Source of the DNA: an uncultured Clostridia bacterium
Lineage (GTDB): Bacteria > Bacillota > Clostridia > TANB77 > CAG-508
Direction: 5' to 3'
Length of the DNA stretch: 63,227 nucleotides
NCBI GenBank assembly: GCA_944391965.1
Contig: CALXVH010000007.1
Coordinates: forward strand, 1-63,227
Shown piece after piece: positions 35,774 through 45,053 of the stretch. A program made the translations under genes and the position numbers. Numbering within the stretch: position 1 is the stretch's first letter; each line of letters begins with the position of its first letter. The notes beneath the pieces were generated by a model that made no database searches, was not told where the DNA came from, and saw nothing but the letters and a program-made list of their open reading frames with translations.

Positions 35774-36727
35774 ATGGGAGGAATTATATTTTTAATAGTA
35801 TTAATACTTTTTATTGCTATAATCGCATATAAATCAATAAAAGTAGTTAAACAATCTGAAGTATATATAATTGAAAGATTAGGTAAGTTTCATAAAGTTG
35901 CAGATGCTGGTCTTACAATAATATTACCTTTCGTAGATCATGTACGTAGTGTAGTTAGTTTAAAACAACAAACAATGGATATACCACCTCAAGGTGTTAT
36001 TACTCAAGATAACGTTACAATTACAATAGATACTGTTGTGTTCTACCAAATAACAGATCCTGCAAAAGCAGTTTATGAAATTCAATCATTAAAGAAAGGT
36101 ATTGAATATTTAGCAATTACAACAATTCGTGATATCGTTGGTAAAATGTCTTTAGATGAAACATTTAGTTCAAGAGATTTAATAAACCAAAAATTAAGAT
36201 CTATTTTGGACGAAGCAACAGATAAATGGGGTTGTAAAATAGATAGAGTTGAAATTAAAGATATTAACCCACCAGAAGATATTAGAGATGCAATGGAAAA
36301 ACAAATGAACGCAGAAAGAAATAAAAGAGCTTTAATTTTACAATCTGAAGGTGAAAGACAATCTGCAATTACACTTGCCGAAGGTAAAAAAGCTGCTGCT
36401 ATATTAGAAGCAGAAGCTGATAAAGAAGCTCAAATTAGAAGAGCTGCCGGTGAAGCTGAAGCAATTAGAAAAGTAGCTGAAGCTAAAGCTGAAGAAGTAA
36501 GAATGGTTTACGAAGCAATTAAGAAAGCAGATCCAGACGAAAAACTTATTCAATTAAAATCTTTAGAAGCACTTGAAGAAGTAGCTAAAGGTGATGCTAA
36601 CAAAGTATTTATTCCTTTCGAAGCAACAGCTGCATTAAGTGGTTTAGGAGCTGCTACTGAAGTTATTAAAGATGGTGAAAAAAAAGCAGTAGATAAAAAA
36701 TTAAAAGATATTGCAAAAGACCAATAA
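35774..36727 (+). CDS. SPFH/band-7 (stomatin/QmcA-like) membrane scaffold
   Basis: A 317-aa protein with an N-terminal membrane helix and a SPFH domain (VYIIERLGKFHKVADAGLTIILPF, ERNKRALILQSEGERQSAI). The C-terminal half is an Ala/Glu/Lys-rich coiled coil. It would form oligomeric microdomains with the upstream NfeD partner. The start at 35774 has GGAG at 7 bp. An ATG 6 bp earlier (35768) is too close to the ribosome site. Confidence 0.92.
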   Translation: MGGIIFLIVLILFIAIIAYKSIKVVKQSEVYIIERLGKFHKVADAGLTIILPFVDHVRSVVSLKQQTMDIPPQGVITQDNVTITIDTVVFYQITDPAKAVYEIQSLKKGIEYLAITTIRDIVGKMSLDETFSSRDLINQKLRSILDEATDKWGCKIDRVEIKDINPPEDIRDAMEKQMNAERNKRALILQSEGERQSAITLAEGKKAAAILEAEADKEAQIRRAAGEAEAIRKVAEAKAEEVRMVYEAIKKADPDEKLIQLKSLEALEEVAKGDANKVFIPFEATAALSGLGAATEVIKDGEKKAVDKKLKDIAKDQ

Positions 36728-36743
36728 AAAAATCGGGAATCGT

Positions 36744-36782
36744 GAATCGGGAATTGGGGACGTTCCTTAAATCCCGATTTTT
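36744..36782 (+). repeat. oriented palindromic intergenic repeat, copy B (3' end of the SPFH gene)
   Basis: GGGGACGTTCCT is framed by GAATCGGGAATT and AAATCCCGATTT, followed by TTTTTG. In transcription sense it is the same motif as in the other copies, and it makes a good terminator for the operon. A partial extra GAATCG repeat precedes it. Confidence 0.8.
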
Positions 36783-36789
36783 GTATTTT

Positions 36790-36823
36790 AAAAAGAGAAA
36801 GTATAAAACTACTTTCTCTTTTT
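36790..36823. terminator. second, bidirectional terminator between the SPFH and cysteine desulfurase genes
   Basis: AAAAAGAGAAAGTA and TACTTTCTCTTTTT form a 14-bp stem with a 6-nt loop. T-tracts lie on both sides, as expected between converging genes. Confidence 0.85.
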
Positions 36824-36838
36824 ATTTTACATATTGAT

Positions 36839-37987
36839 TTAATATCTTTCTGTTCTTAAGTTTACAACTATTTTTTCTAATTCATCTACGAAATACTCTA
36901 TATCTTCTTTTGTATTTTCTTTTCCTAATGTTATTCTTAACGCACTATTTGCAATGTCCTCACTTAGACCCATTGCAAGTAATACATGTGATGGTTGTGG
37001 CAGTCCACTACTACAAGCAGAACCACTAGAAGTACATATTCCTTTTTGGGCTAACAATTTTACTAAATCTTTACCATTTACATATAAAAAAGAAATATTT
37101 ATATTTCCTGGTAATCTATAATTTAAATCACCATTTATTCTTATATATGGTATTCTATTTTTTATTTGTTCTATACAATACTTTCGTAAATTTAATAATT
37201 TTTCGTTATTTTGCATAATGTTGTCATTAGCCATTTCAATTGCTTTTCCTAATCCAACAATACCTGCTACATTTTCAGTTCCTGCTCTTTTATCATTTTC
37301 TTGATGCCCGCCATTTTGTAATTGTATAAAATCTATATTATCTCTTACATATAAAGCACCTACCCCTTTTGGCCCATAGAACTTATGAGCGGACATTGAT
37401 AATAAATCTATCCCCATTTCTTTCACATCTATTTTTATATTTCCCACTGCTTGAACTGCATCTGTATGAAATATTGCATTGTTACTATGAACAATTCTAG
37501 AAATTTCTTTTATAGGTTCTATAGTTCCTACTTCATTGTTTGCAAACATAATGGATACTAAAATAGTTTTTGAATTAATACTATTTTTTAATTCTTCTAA
37601 ATCTATAAAACCATTTTTGTCAACCTTTAAATAGGTTACCCTAAATCCTTCTCTTTCTAGTTGCCTACAGGTATTTAAAACTGCTGGATGTTCTATTCTA
37701 CTCGTAATAATATGATTTCCATATTGTCTATGTGCTCTTGCAACACCCTTAATTGCTAAATTATCACTCTCACTACCACAAGAGGTAAAATATATCTCAG
37801 TTTGTTTAGCATTTATTGCTCTTGCTACATTTCCTCTTGCTATATTTATTGCTTCCTTGGATTTATACCCAAGCTCATATAATGATGAAGCATTACCATA
37901 ATTTTCACAAAAATATGGTTCCATCGCTTCTTTTACTTCTGGTGCGACCGCAGTTGTAGCTGCATGGTCAAAATATATTGTTTTCAT
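36839..37987 (-). CDS. cysteine desulfurase (NifS/IscS family)
   Basis: A 382-aa PLP enzyme that delivers sulfur for Fe-S clusters or tRNA thiolation. The PLP-lysine motif SAHKFYGPKG, the active Cys in TSSGSACSSG and the N-terminal YFDHAATT are all present. The short form (no IscU-binding extension) is close to the NifS-like/IscS type. No tRNA 2-thiouridylase or scaffold gene is adjacent. Confidence 0.93.
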   Translation of the reverse strand: MKTIYFDHAATTAVAPEVKEAMEPYFCENYGNASSLYELGYKSKEAINIARGNVARAINAKQTEIYFTSCGSESDNLAIKGVARAHRQYGNHIITSRIEHPAVLNTCRQLEREGFRVTYLKVDKNGFIDLEELKNSINSKTILVSIMFANNEVGTIEPIKEISRIVHSNNAIFHTDAVQAVGNIKIDVKEMGIDLLSMSAHKFYGPKGVGALYVRDNIDFIQLQNGGHQENDKRAGTENVAGIVGLGKAIEMANDNIMQNNEKLLNLRKYCIEQIKNRIPYIRINGDLNYRLPGNINISFLYVNGKDLVKLLAQKGICTSSGSACSSGLPQPSHVLLAMGLSEDIANSALRITLGKENTKEDIEYFVDELEKIVVNLRTERY

Positions 37988-38080
37988 ATAACATTACCTC
38001 TCTTATATAATATTATATGAAACAACTTATATTTATTTGACAAAATTTTACTACTATCAAGCATTCTTACTAGACAAAAA

Positions 38081-38113
38081 AAAGGGATTCTAGGAACGTC
38101 CCCAAATCCCTGT
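38081..38113 (-). repeat. oriented palindromic intergenic repeat, copy C (3' end of the cyclophilin gene)
   Basis: On the minus strand AGGGATTTGGGGACGTTCCT is followed by AGAATCCCTTTTTTTT. It contains the same GGGGACGTTCCT core as the other copies and has the same orientation relative to the upstream gene. It can act as a terminator. Confidence 0.8.
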
Positions 38114-38123
38114 CTCAGTTATA

Positions 38124-38888
38124 TTAATAGCTCATTCCACTATATAATTGTTGAATATAAGAATTATAATCAAATGGTGTTACTGTTTCTGGTTCTCCAT
38201 AGTCTACACCAAAAGTATCTACTCTTACACTTTTTATTACTGGAGGATTAACTGGTGTACTTGCTTCTGAGTCTGATGAATCTTCAGATGTTGTTACTTC
38301 TGTTTCGTTTAATTTATCTAGTACATCCATTCCCTCAATAACTTTTCCAAATGCTGCATAATAACCATTTAAGCTTGCATTATCACCTGTCATTATAAAG
38401 AATTGTGAACCTGCAGAATTATAACCTTCTTCATATAATCCCATTTGGCTATAATCTGATCTTGCCATAGATATTACACCTTTTTCATGTCTTAAAATAT
38501 TTTGATTAAATCCGTTTTGTACAAATTCTCCTCTTATAGCATAAGTTTCAGTAGTTGATCCACCATCTTTTATAGCTGATAATGTTGGTGCACCTGATCC
38601 TGTTCCCTCTTTATCTCCACCTTGAACCATAAAGTCTTTTACTATTCTATGGAATGTTAATCCATCATAAAATCCTCTATTTGCTAAAGTAATAAAGTTA
38701 GCTACTGTATTTGGAGCTTGATCTGGGTATAACTCTATTTTCATTGTACCTAAACCTTCTATTTCCATTGTTGCAACTGGATTTTGTTTTGTAAATGTTG
38801 CTTTTTGATAAATTGTATATCCTACTAATCCTATTAATACAATTACTAATATAATTGCTATAATCATAATTATTCTTTTTGTTTTCAT
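38124..38888 (-). CDS. cyclophilin-type peptidyl-prolyl isomerase, membrane anchored
   Basis: A 254-aa protein with an N-terminal signal-anchor (about 6-26) and a cyclophilin domain (NFITLANRGFYDGLTFHRIVKDFMVQGGD, SAGSQFFIMTGDNASLNGYYAAFGKVIEGMDVLD). It should fold extracellular or envelope proteins. Its C-terminal tail is rich in Ser, Thr and Tyr. Confidence 0.9.
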   Translation of the reverse strand: MKTKRIIMIIAIILVIVLIGLVGYTIYQKATFTKQNPVATMEIEGLGTMKIELYPDQAPNTVANFITLANRGFYDGLTFHRIVKDFMVQGGDKEGTGSGAPTLSAIKDGGSTTETYAIRGEFVQNGFNQNILRHEKGVISMARSDYSQMGLYEEGYNSAGSQFFIMTGDNASLNGYYAAFGKVIEGMDVLDKLNETEVTTSEDSSDSEASTPVNPPVIKSVRVDTFGVDYGEPETVTPFDYNSYIQQLYSGMSY

Positions 38889-38903
38889 TCGTTATCCTCC
38901 TAC

Positions 38904-39980
38904 TTAAATTAAAGCATTATCAAAAACAAATTGTTCTTGCATTCTTTTTAATGATTGTTTTATTGTTTTAGCTCTTACCTCTCCTATTCCTTCTACCTCA
39001 TCAAGCTCTGGAATATCTGCTGCCAAAATATGTTGAAAAGATTTAAAAGATTTTACTAAATTTTCTACTATGTTATTAGGTACTCTTGGAATTTTACTTA
39101 ATATCCTATAACCTCTTGTATAAACTCCTACTTCATCATAATTATCGAAATTTTCGTACCCTAAAATTTTTGCTATTGAAGACGCTTTTAAAAGATCTTC
39201 GTAAGGTAATGCAATTATTTCATCTAATGCTTCATCTTCTGTTTTATTTGTTCCTTTTCCTAGATAATCTTTTATAATTAAAAGTTCTTCTCTTTCTAAA
39301 CCTCCAACTAATTCCTCTAATTGCATACTTATAAGTCTACCATCTTGTCCTAATTCTGAAATTCCTCTTTGTACTTCATCTACTATCTTCATAACCATTT
39401 CTGCTCTTTGTATTGCATTTATTACATTATCTAAAGTTACAATATCATTAAATTCGTATTCATTTAATACATTTAGTTTACTATCAAATACCTTCTTATA
39501 TTTTTCTAATGTTTGTAATGCTTGATTTGTCCTATTTAATATAGTTGATGAATCTTGTATTGTATACCTTAGATTTCCTTTAAATACAGTAATTATATTT
39601 CTTCTTTGTGAAATACTAATTACTAAAGCTCCTGTTTGTTTTGCTGTTCTTTCAGCTGTTCTATGACGTGTTCCAGTTTCTTTAGTTGGAATTTCTGGTG
39701 ATGGAATTAGCTGTGCATTTGCATATAATATTCTTTTTAAGTCTGTGCTTAAAACTATTGCACCATCCATTTTAGCAAGTTCATATAATTTAGATGATGT
39801 ATATTCTTCATCTATAAAAAAACCACCATCTACTATGTCTAAGACTTCCTTAGTATCAGAAAATACTAATAGTGCTCCTGTTTTTGCTTTTAAAATATTA
39901 TCTAGTCCTTCTCTTATTGGTGTTCCAGGTGAAATTAACTTTAGTATGTCTGTGACTTCATCTTTTTTGCTGATTCTCAC
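38904..39980 (-). CDS. disA: DNA integrity scanning diadenylate cyclase DisA
   Basis: A 358-aa octameric c-di-AMP synthase that scans DNA and helps check sporulation-linked integrity. The DAC domain has DGA (about 71-73, KMDGAIVLS) and the RHR motif (GTRHRTAER). A helical spine and the C-terminal HhH DNA-binding domain (LDEVEGIGEVRAKTIKQSL) follow. Start GTG. Just downstream of radA, as in many Firmicutes. Confidence 0.95.
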   Translation of the reverse strand: MRISKKDEVTDILKLISPGTPIREGLDNILKAKTGALLVFSDTKEVLDIVDGGFFIDEEYTSSKLYELAKMDGAIVLSTDLKRILYANAQLIPSPEIPTKETGTRHRTAERTAKQTGALVISISQRRNIITVFKGNLRYTIQDSSTILNRTNQALQTLEKYKKVFDSKLNVLNEYEFNDIVTLDNVINAIQRAEMVMKIVDEVQRGISELGQDGRLISMQLEELVGGLEREELLIIKDYLGKGTNKTEDEALDEIIALPYEDLLKASSIAKILGYENFDNYDEVGVYTRGYRILSKIPRVPNNIVENLVKSFKSFQHILAADIPELDEVEGIGEVRAKTIKQSLKRMQEQFVFDNALI

Positions 39981-40015
39981 TTGTTACCAACCCTTTCTGC
40001 CTTACACCTTATGAA

Positions 40016-41374
40016 CTATCTTAGTCCAATCGCTTTCATGGCTTCGTTAATATTTTTCACACCAATTATATCCAATTTATATGATTCTTTCAATAGTTTT
40101 TTGTTATTTTCTGGAATTATACATTTTTTAAATCCTAATCTTTCTGCCTCTTTTAGTCTTTTTTCCATCATATTAATTGTACGTACTTCCCCAGTTAAAC
40201 CTACTTCTCCTAATGCAATTACTCCTTGTGGAATACTTACATTCTTAAAGCTTGATGCAGTAGCTAAAATTATCCCTAAATCTAATGCAGGCTCATTTAC
40301 CTTTAGTCCTCCTACAACATTTAAATAAACATCTTGATTGCCTAACATAAATCCTGCTTTTTTCTCCATTACTGCTACTAACAATGTTAACCTGTTATAA
40401 TCTATTCCATTTGCTGTTCTTCTTGGAAGTCCAAATACACTTTGTGTAACTAAAGCTTGTAATTCTACTAATAAAGGTCTTGTTCCCTCTACTGTTGCAA
40501 CAACAACTGAACCAGACGGATTATCTTCTCTCTCTGAAATTAGAATTGATGATGGGTTTGTTATTTCTACCATTCCCTTTTCTTGCATCTCGAACATTCC
40601 AACTTCATTAGTAGATCCAAATCTATTTTTTACACCTCTTATCATTCTATAAGAAAAATACCTTTCGCCTTCTATGTATAATACTGTATCTACCATATGT
40701 TCTAAAACTCTTGGTCCTGCTATATTACCATCTTTTGTAACATGTCCAATAATTATAGTTGTAATCTTTCTAGATTTACAAATTTTCATTATCCTACTTG
40801 TTATTTCTCGTACTTGACTTACACTTCCTGGTGCCGAAGAAATTTCTTCTGAATACATTGTTTGCATAGAATCTATTATTACTAACTTTGGATTTAGTTC
40901 TTCTATGTTTTGGTCAATAATATCTATATCTGTTTCTCCCAAAAACAAAATATCATCATTTTTTATATCTAATCTATCTGCTCTCAATTTTATTTGTTCT
41001 GCAGACTCTTCCCCAGAAACATATAGGACTTTTCCTTCTCCCTTAACCTTGTCGCAAAGTTGTAAAATTAAAGTGGATTTTCCTATTCCAGGCTCTCCTC
41101 CAACCAATACTAAAGAACCTTTTACTAAGCCACCTCCTAGTACTCTATCTAGTTCTGCATACCCAGTAGAAGTTCTTTGCGCATCTTGACCAACATAACT
41201 ATTTAAAGGCTTTGGTGCTTCTTGTATTTTCTTTTCTCTTTTTCCGCTTTCTACTTTTGTGGAAATTTTTTCTTCAAAAAATGTATTCCATGAATTACAA
41301 GCTGGACACTTTCCCATCCATTTTGCAGATTCATACCCACATTCATTACATACAAAAATTGTTTTTGCTTTCAT
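40016..41374 (-). CDS. radA: DNA repair protein RadA
   Basis: A 452-aa branch-migration ATPase. The N-terminal zinc finger (CNECG...CPAC) is followed by a RecA-type core with Walker A GGEPGIGKST, the KNRFGSTNE signature and the C-terminal Lon-like domain ending in AIGLR. It neighbours disA, and B. subtilis RadA and DisA are functionally connected. Confidence 0.95.
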   Translation of the reverse strand: MKAKTIFVCNECGYESAKWMGKCPACNSWNTFFEEKISTKVESGKREKKIQEAPKPLNSYVGQDAQRTSTGYAELDRVLGGGLVKGSLVLVGGEPGIGKSTLILQLCDKVKGEGKVLYVSGEESAEQIKLRADRLDIKNDDILFLGETDIDIIDQNIEELNPKLVIIDSMQTMYSEEISSAPGSVSQVREITSRIMKICKSRKITTIIIGHVTKDGNIAGPRVLEHMVDTVLYIEGERYFSYRMIRGVKNRFGSTNEVGMFEMQEKGMVEITNPSSILISEREDNPSGSVVVATVEGTRPLLVELQALVTQSVFGLPRRTANGIDYNRLTLLVAVMEKKAGFMLGNQDVYLNVVGGLKVNEPALDLGIILATASSFKNVSIPQGVIALGEVGLTGEVRTINMMEKRLKEAERLGFKKCIIPENNKKLLKESYKLDIIGVKNINEAMKAIGLR

Positions 41375-41415
41375 ATTGCTCCTTCAAAATAAATCTCATA
41401 CAGTATTTCTTTTCT

Positions 41416-43374
41416 TTAGTTAAATAATTCTTCTAATCCTAATGATAATACAAACATTGCATGTGACCAACCTAATCCAATTACCCATTTAGATTTCATT
41501 TTTTCATTATCTATTTGTTCTGCAAGTAAACCTAAAGGTGTAGCTGTATCTATTACAAATTTTAAACATTCATTTGCTTCTTTTGTTGCTCCAATCTTTT
41601 TATAATATATATACATCCATAAAGTTGCTATTGGCCATGGATTTTTTCCACCCATATAACCATCATTTTCAAACCTTAAATATCCTCCTGTATATGTTCT
41701 TAGTGTCAAATTAATTTTTTGTACTGTATTTTGTATTAATTTATCATTTGGATCAAATACATTAAATGGTGTAATTGCCCCCATTATGCTAATATCTACA
41801 TAGTTATCTTTTGTATTTCTTAGTAATATGTTTTGTTTTTTATCACATAAATTCTCTAAGATATAATTTTTGATTAATTCTTTATATTCTGCTAATTCAT
41901 TAAAATCTTCTGGTAGTTTAAATTTTTTATTATCTTTTTGTAATTCCTTATATATTAATTCCATTGCTCCAAATGCAGCATATATTGCTGATAAAGAATA
42001 CAAATGAACTCCTTCATTCATTTCCCATAAATCATAGCTTACATGTTTATATATCTGGCTTCTATCTAAATAACTATATTTTGTTTCTACAGCTTCTTCT
42101 TTATCATCATCTCTATTTAATAGATGATCCATATATTTCTTTAAAAATTCAATTGCATTTTCACACATAGACAAATTATTTTTTAATAAGTCCATATCTC
42201 TCTGTTTAAGTCTAAATTCCTTTATTTTGAAATGTTGATATAGCCCTGCAATTACACTTCCTGTTTCATCTATCTGATATCCCCAACAAGGAGCTAGTCT
42301 TCCGTCTGTATAAAAACGTTGTTCCCACATTCCATTTTGACTTTGTGTTTTTCTTAGGAAAATGTTATAAAAATTGTCTGCATCTTTATACATTCCTACC
42401 ATATCTAAGGCTTGCGAAATAGTTACAGCATCTCTTGGCCAACAATACGCATATCTTCCACATAAATCTTTTTCTTCGTCTACTTCTAAAGCTGCAATAA
42501 TTCCTCCAGTTTCCTCATTAACTAATAAAGGAAATAATAAAATTGTTCTTCTTAAGATTTTTTGTATTTTTGCATTATATATTTCGCCATAATCTTTTAC
42601 TTTAATAACATCATGTTTTTTTACATATTTTCTCCAATAAGCTTTGGTATCCATCATCAATCTTAAAGTATCATATTCTTTTATTTCGTCTATTTTTTTT
42701 ATTAAATCATCTAAAACATCTACTTTATAGTTTTTATTTATATATATGTATATATTAAATTCCTTAGATTCCCCTGGTTTTAATACTCCAATATCATATG
42801 CTATTGCTGAATGATTAGACATTGCTATATAATCTTTATCTTCGATTACACCAGAGCCAATACTTGCTTCTACATTATTTAATTGATAACTAAATATTGG
42901 CATATTAGAAAAAGTAGTCATTGCAAAACCATGACTATATTGAATCATTGCATTATCACAGATTCTAGCTCCTACCATGTTATTTAAATTAGAAAATAAT
43001 TTAGAATCTATTAAAAATTTAACATCTAAATCAATTTTGTTATAGTTTGTAAATGTATATCTTCTAATTACTACATCCTTTTTCAGTGGTATGAAATCTT
43101 CCTGTTTCATGTTTAATTTAAAATATGTATTTTCTATTTCTGTATTTAATACATTTGTATCTGTAGAATAATATTGATTATATACATTATTTATATCATC
43201 ATGAAGCTTAATAAGTGCAGAATCATTTATTTTTACACCTGTTTCGTAATAATCAATAAATTGCTTATAATCTGCCGTTGGATAACTTAATCTTAATAGC
43301 TCACCTTTTTCTGATAAGCTAACAAGCATTCTTCTATTTCCTATAATAGCATCATTTAAATATTTTCTTTTCAT
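41416..43374 (-). CDS. glycoside hydrolase family 15-like (glucoamylase/trehalase-type) enzyme
   Basis: A 652-aa cytoplasmic protein. The N-terminal beta-sandwich is followed by the (alpha/alpha)6 barrel with CGRYAYCWPRDAVTISQALDM and GMWEQRFYTDGRLAPCWGYQIDETGS, the GH15 active-site strips (catalytic acid/base region WEQR/ET). It is likely to hydrolyse maltooligosaccharides or glycogen-derived glucans. It has no signal peptide. The exact substrate is not defined. Confidence 0.88.
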   Translation of the reverse strand: MKRKYLNDAIIGNRRMLVSLSEKGELLRLSYPTADYKQFIDYYETGVKINDSALIKLHDDINNVYNQYYSTDTNVLNTEIENTYFKLNMKQEDFIPLKKDVVIRRYTFTNYNKIDLDVKFLIDSKLFSNLNNMVGARICDNAMIQYSHGFAMTTFSNMPIFSYQLNNVEASIGSGVIEDKDYIAMSNHSAIAYDIGVLKPGESKEFNIYIYINKNYKVDVLDDLIKKIDEIKEYDTLRLMMDTKAYWRKYVKKHDVIKVKDYGEIYNAKIQKILRRTILLFPLLVNEETGGIIAALEVDEEKDLCGRYAYCWPRDAVTISQALDMVGMYKDADNFYNIFLRKTQSQNGMWEQRFYTDGRLAPCWGYQIDETGSVIAGLYQHFKIKEFRLKQRDMDLLKNNLSMCENAIEFLKKYMDHLLNRDDDKEEAVETKYSYLDRSQIYKHVSYDLWEMNEGVHLYSLSAIYAAFGAMELIYKELQKDNKKFKLPEDFNELAEYKELIKNYILENLCDKKQNILLRNTKDNYVDISIMGAITPFNVFDPNDKLIQNTVQKINLTLRTYTGGYLRFENDGYMGGKNPWPIATLWMYIYYKKIGATKEANECLKFVIDTATPLGLLAEQIDNEKMKSKWVIGLGWSHAMFVLSLGLEELFN

Positions 43375-43386
43375 TTGTGTTCTCCT

Positions 43387-45042
43387 TTATTTATTTACAA
43401 TTCTATTAATTTGTCGTTGTAAGTCCTTAATTTTCTCGCTTAAACTATCTAATCTTCCCTCTTCGATATCTTGATCTGTTAATTCATCATTTACTATATC
43501 TTCCATATCATTAATTTTTTCTTTTAATGCGTTTAATCTATCTATAATTGCAAGTTTTGTAAATTTGTTATCTTCTTTTTCCGGTCTTCTATATCTTCCT
43601 ATTAACCTTACAGCTGTATCTGTAATCTCATATGTTTCTCCAAAACTTGGAATTGAAACCGGTAAATTAGTTGTCTCTATTATTTTTTCTTTTAATACTT
43701 CTTGTCCTTCTGGTTCTCCATGTACTAAAAAGATATGTTTTGGTTTCTTTAAGAAAGAATATATAAAGTTTAGTAATCCTTCTTGGTCAGCATGTCCAGA
43801 ATAGCCTTCTATATATTCTATTCTAGCATTTACAGCTACTTCTTCACCAAATAATTTTATTTTTTTTGCCCCATTTACTATGCTATAGCCTAGTGTTCCA
43901 GGTGCTTGATAACCTACAAATAAAATTGTATTTTTAGGATTCCATATATTATGTTTTAAATGATGTTTTATTCTACCAACATCACACATTCCACTTGCCG
44001 AAATTATAATACATGATTCATCACTTTCATTTAAAGCCTTTGATTCTTCTACAGTACGTGTAAATTTTAGTCCTGGAAATTCCAATGGATTATTTCCTTT
44101 TTGTATATATTCTTTCGTTTCCTCGTCAAATAAATTCATATTATCTTCGAAAACTTCTGTTGCAGATATAGCAAGTGGACTATCTACATATACTGGCACT
44201 CTCATCAATTCTTCATATTTTTTCCTAAATTCTTCATCATCTCTTTTATCTTTTAGCTTATTTATTTCAAACAATATTTCTTGAGTCCTACCAACCGCAA
44301 ATGATGGTATAACAACAGTTCCACCTTGTTCCAAAGTTTCAGAAACTATGTCTAAGAATAATTCAGCTTTATCATCATTTCTCATATGTAATCTACTACC
44401 ATATGTTGATTCCATAACTAAATAATCTGTATCCTCTATCATTGTTGGCTCACTAAGTAATGGAATATCATTATTTCCTAAATCTCCAGAAAATACTATT
44501 TTTTCTTCCTTACCATTTTCATTTATCCATACTTCAATTGTTGAAGAACCAAGCATATGCCCTGCATCATTAAACCTTACATGTATATTTTCATCTATCT
44601 CAATTATTTCATCATATTTCACAGGCTTAAATAATTCTAATGATCTTGCCGCTTCCTCTGCAGTATAAAGAGGCACTAATTCTTCTTCACCTTTTCTTAT
44701 TCTTTTCTTGTTCTTCCAACCAACTTCCATTTCTTGTATGTGACCACTATCTGGTAACATTATAGAACATAAGTCACAAGTAGCTTTTGTGGCAATAACG
44801 TCTTTTCTATAACCTTCTTTATATAATTTTGGAATTCTTCCAGAGTGATCAATATGTGCATGTGTTAATAGCATAAAATCTATACTATTAATATCAAATT
44901 CAAATGGTTCTTCATTTTCTAACTCTTCTGTTGCTTTTCCCTGAAACAAACCACAATCAACTAAAAATTTTTTTCCTGCACCTTCTACTAAAAAATTAGA
45001 ACCAGTAACAGTTTTAGTAGCACCTAAAAAAGTTATTTTCAT
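43387..45042 (-). CDS. metallo-beta-lactamase/beta-CASP RNA-processing hydrolase
   Basis: A 551-aa zinc hydrolase with LLTHAHIDHSG (HxHxDH metal motif), a beta-CASP insertion, and C-terminal motifs GYSGHADQEGLLNF and FLVHGEPEGQEVL. This architecture is used by archaeal CPSF-like and bacterial YSH1-type RNases. It is distinct from RNase J. The last 60 residues are a coiled coil (LKEKINDMEDIVNDEL). An RNA substrate is the likely target. Confidence 0.87.
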   Translation of the reverse strand: MKITFLGATKTVTGSNFLVEGAGKKFLVDCGLFQGKATEELENEEPFEFDINSIDFMLLTHAHIDHSGRIPKLYKEGYRKDVIATKATCDLCSIMLPDSGHIQEMEVGWKNKKRIRKGEEELVPLYTAEEAARSLELFKPVKYDEIIEIDENIHVRFNDAGHMLGSSTIEVWINENGKEEKIVFSGDLGNNDIPLLSEPTMIEDTDYLVMESTYGSRLHMRNDDKAELFLDIVSETLEQGGTVVIPSFAVGRTQEILFEINKLKDKRDDEEFRKKYEELMRVPVYVDSPLAISATEVFEDNMNLFDEETKEYIQKGNNPLEFPGLKFTRTVEESKALNESDESCIIISASGMCDVGRIKHHLKHNIWNPKNTILFVGYQAPGTLGYSIVNGAKKIKLFGEEVAVNARIEYIEGYSGHADQEGLLNFIYSFLKKPKHIFLVHGEPEGQEVLKEKIIETTNLPVSIPSFGETYEITDTAVRLIGRYRRPEKEDNKFTKLAIIDRLNALKEKINDMEDIVNDELTDQDIEEGRLDSLSEKIKDLQRQINRIVNK

Positions 45043-45053
45043 GTTTTTCCTCC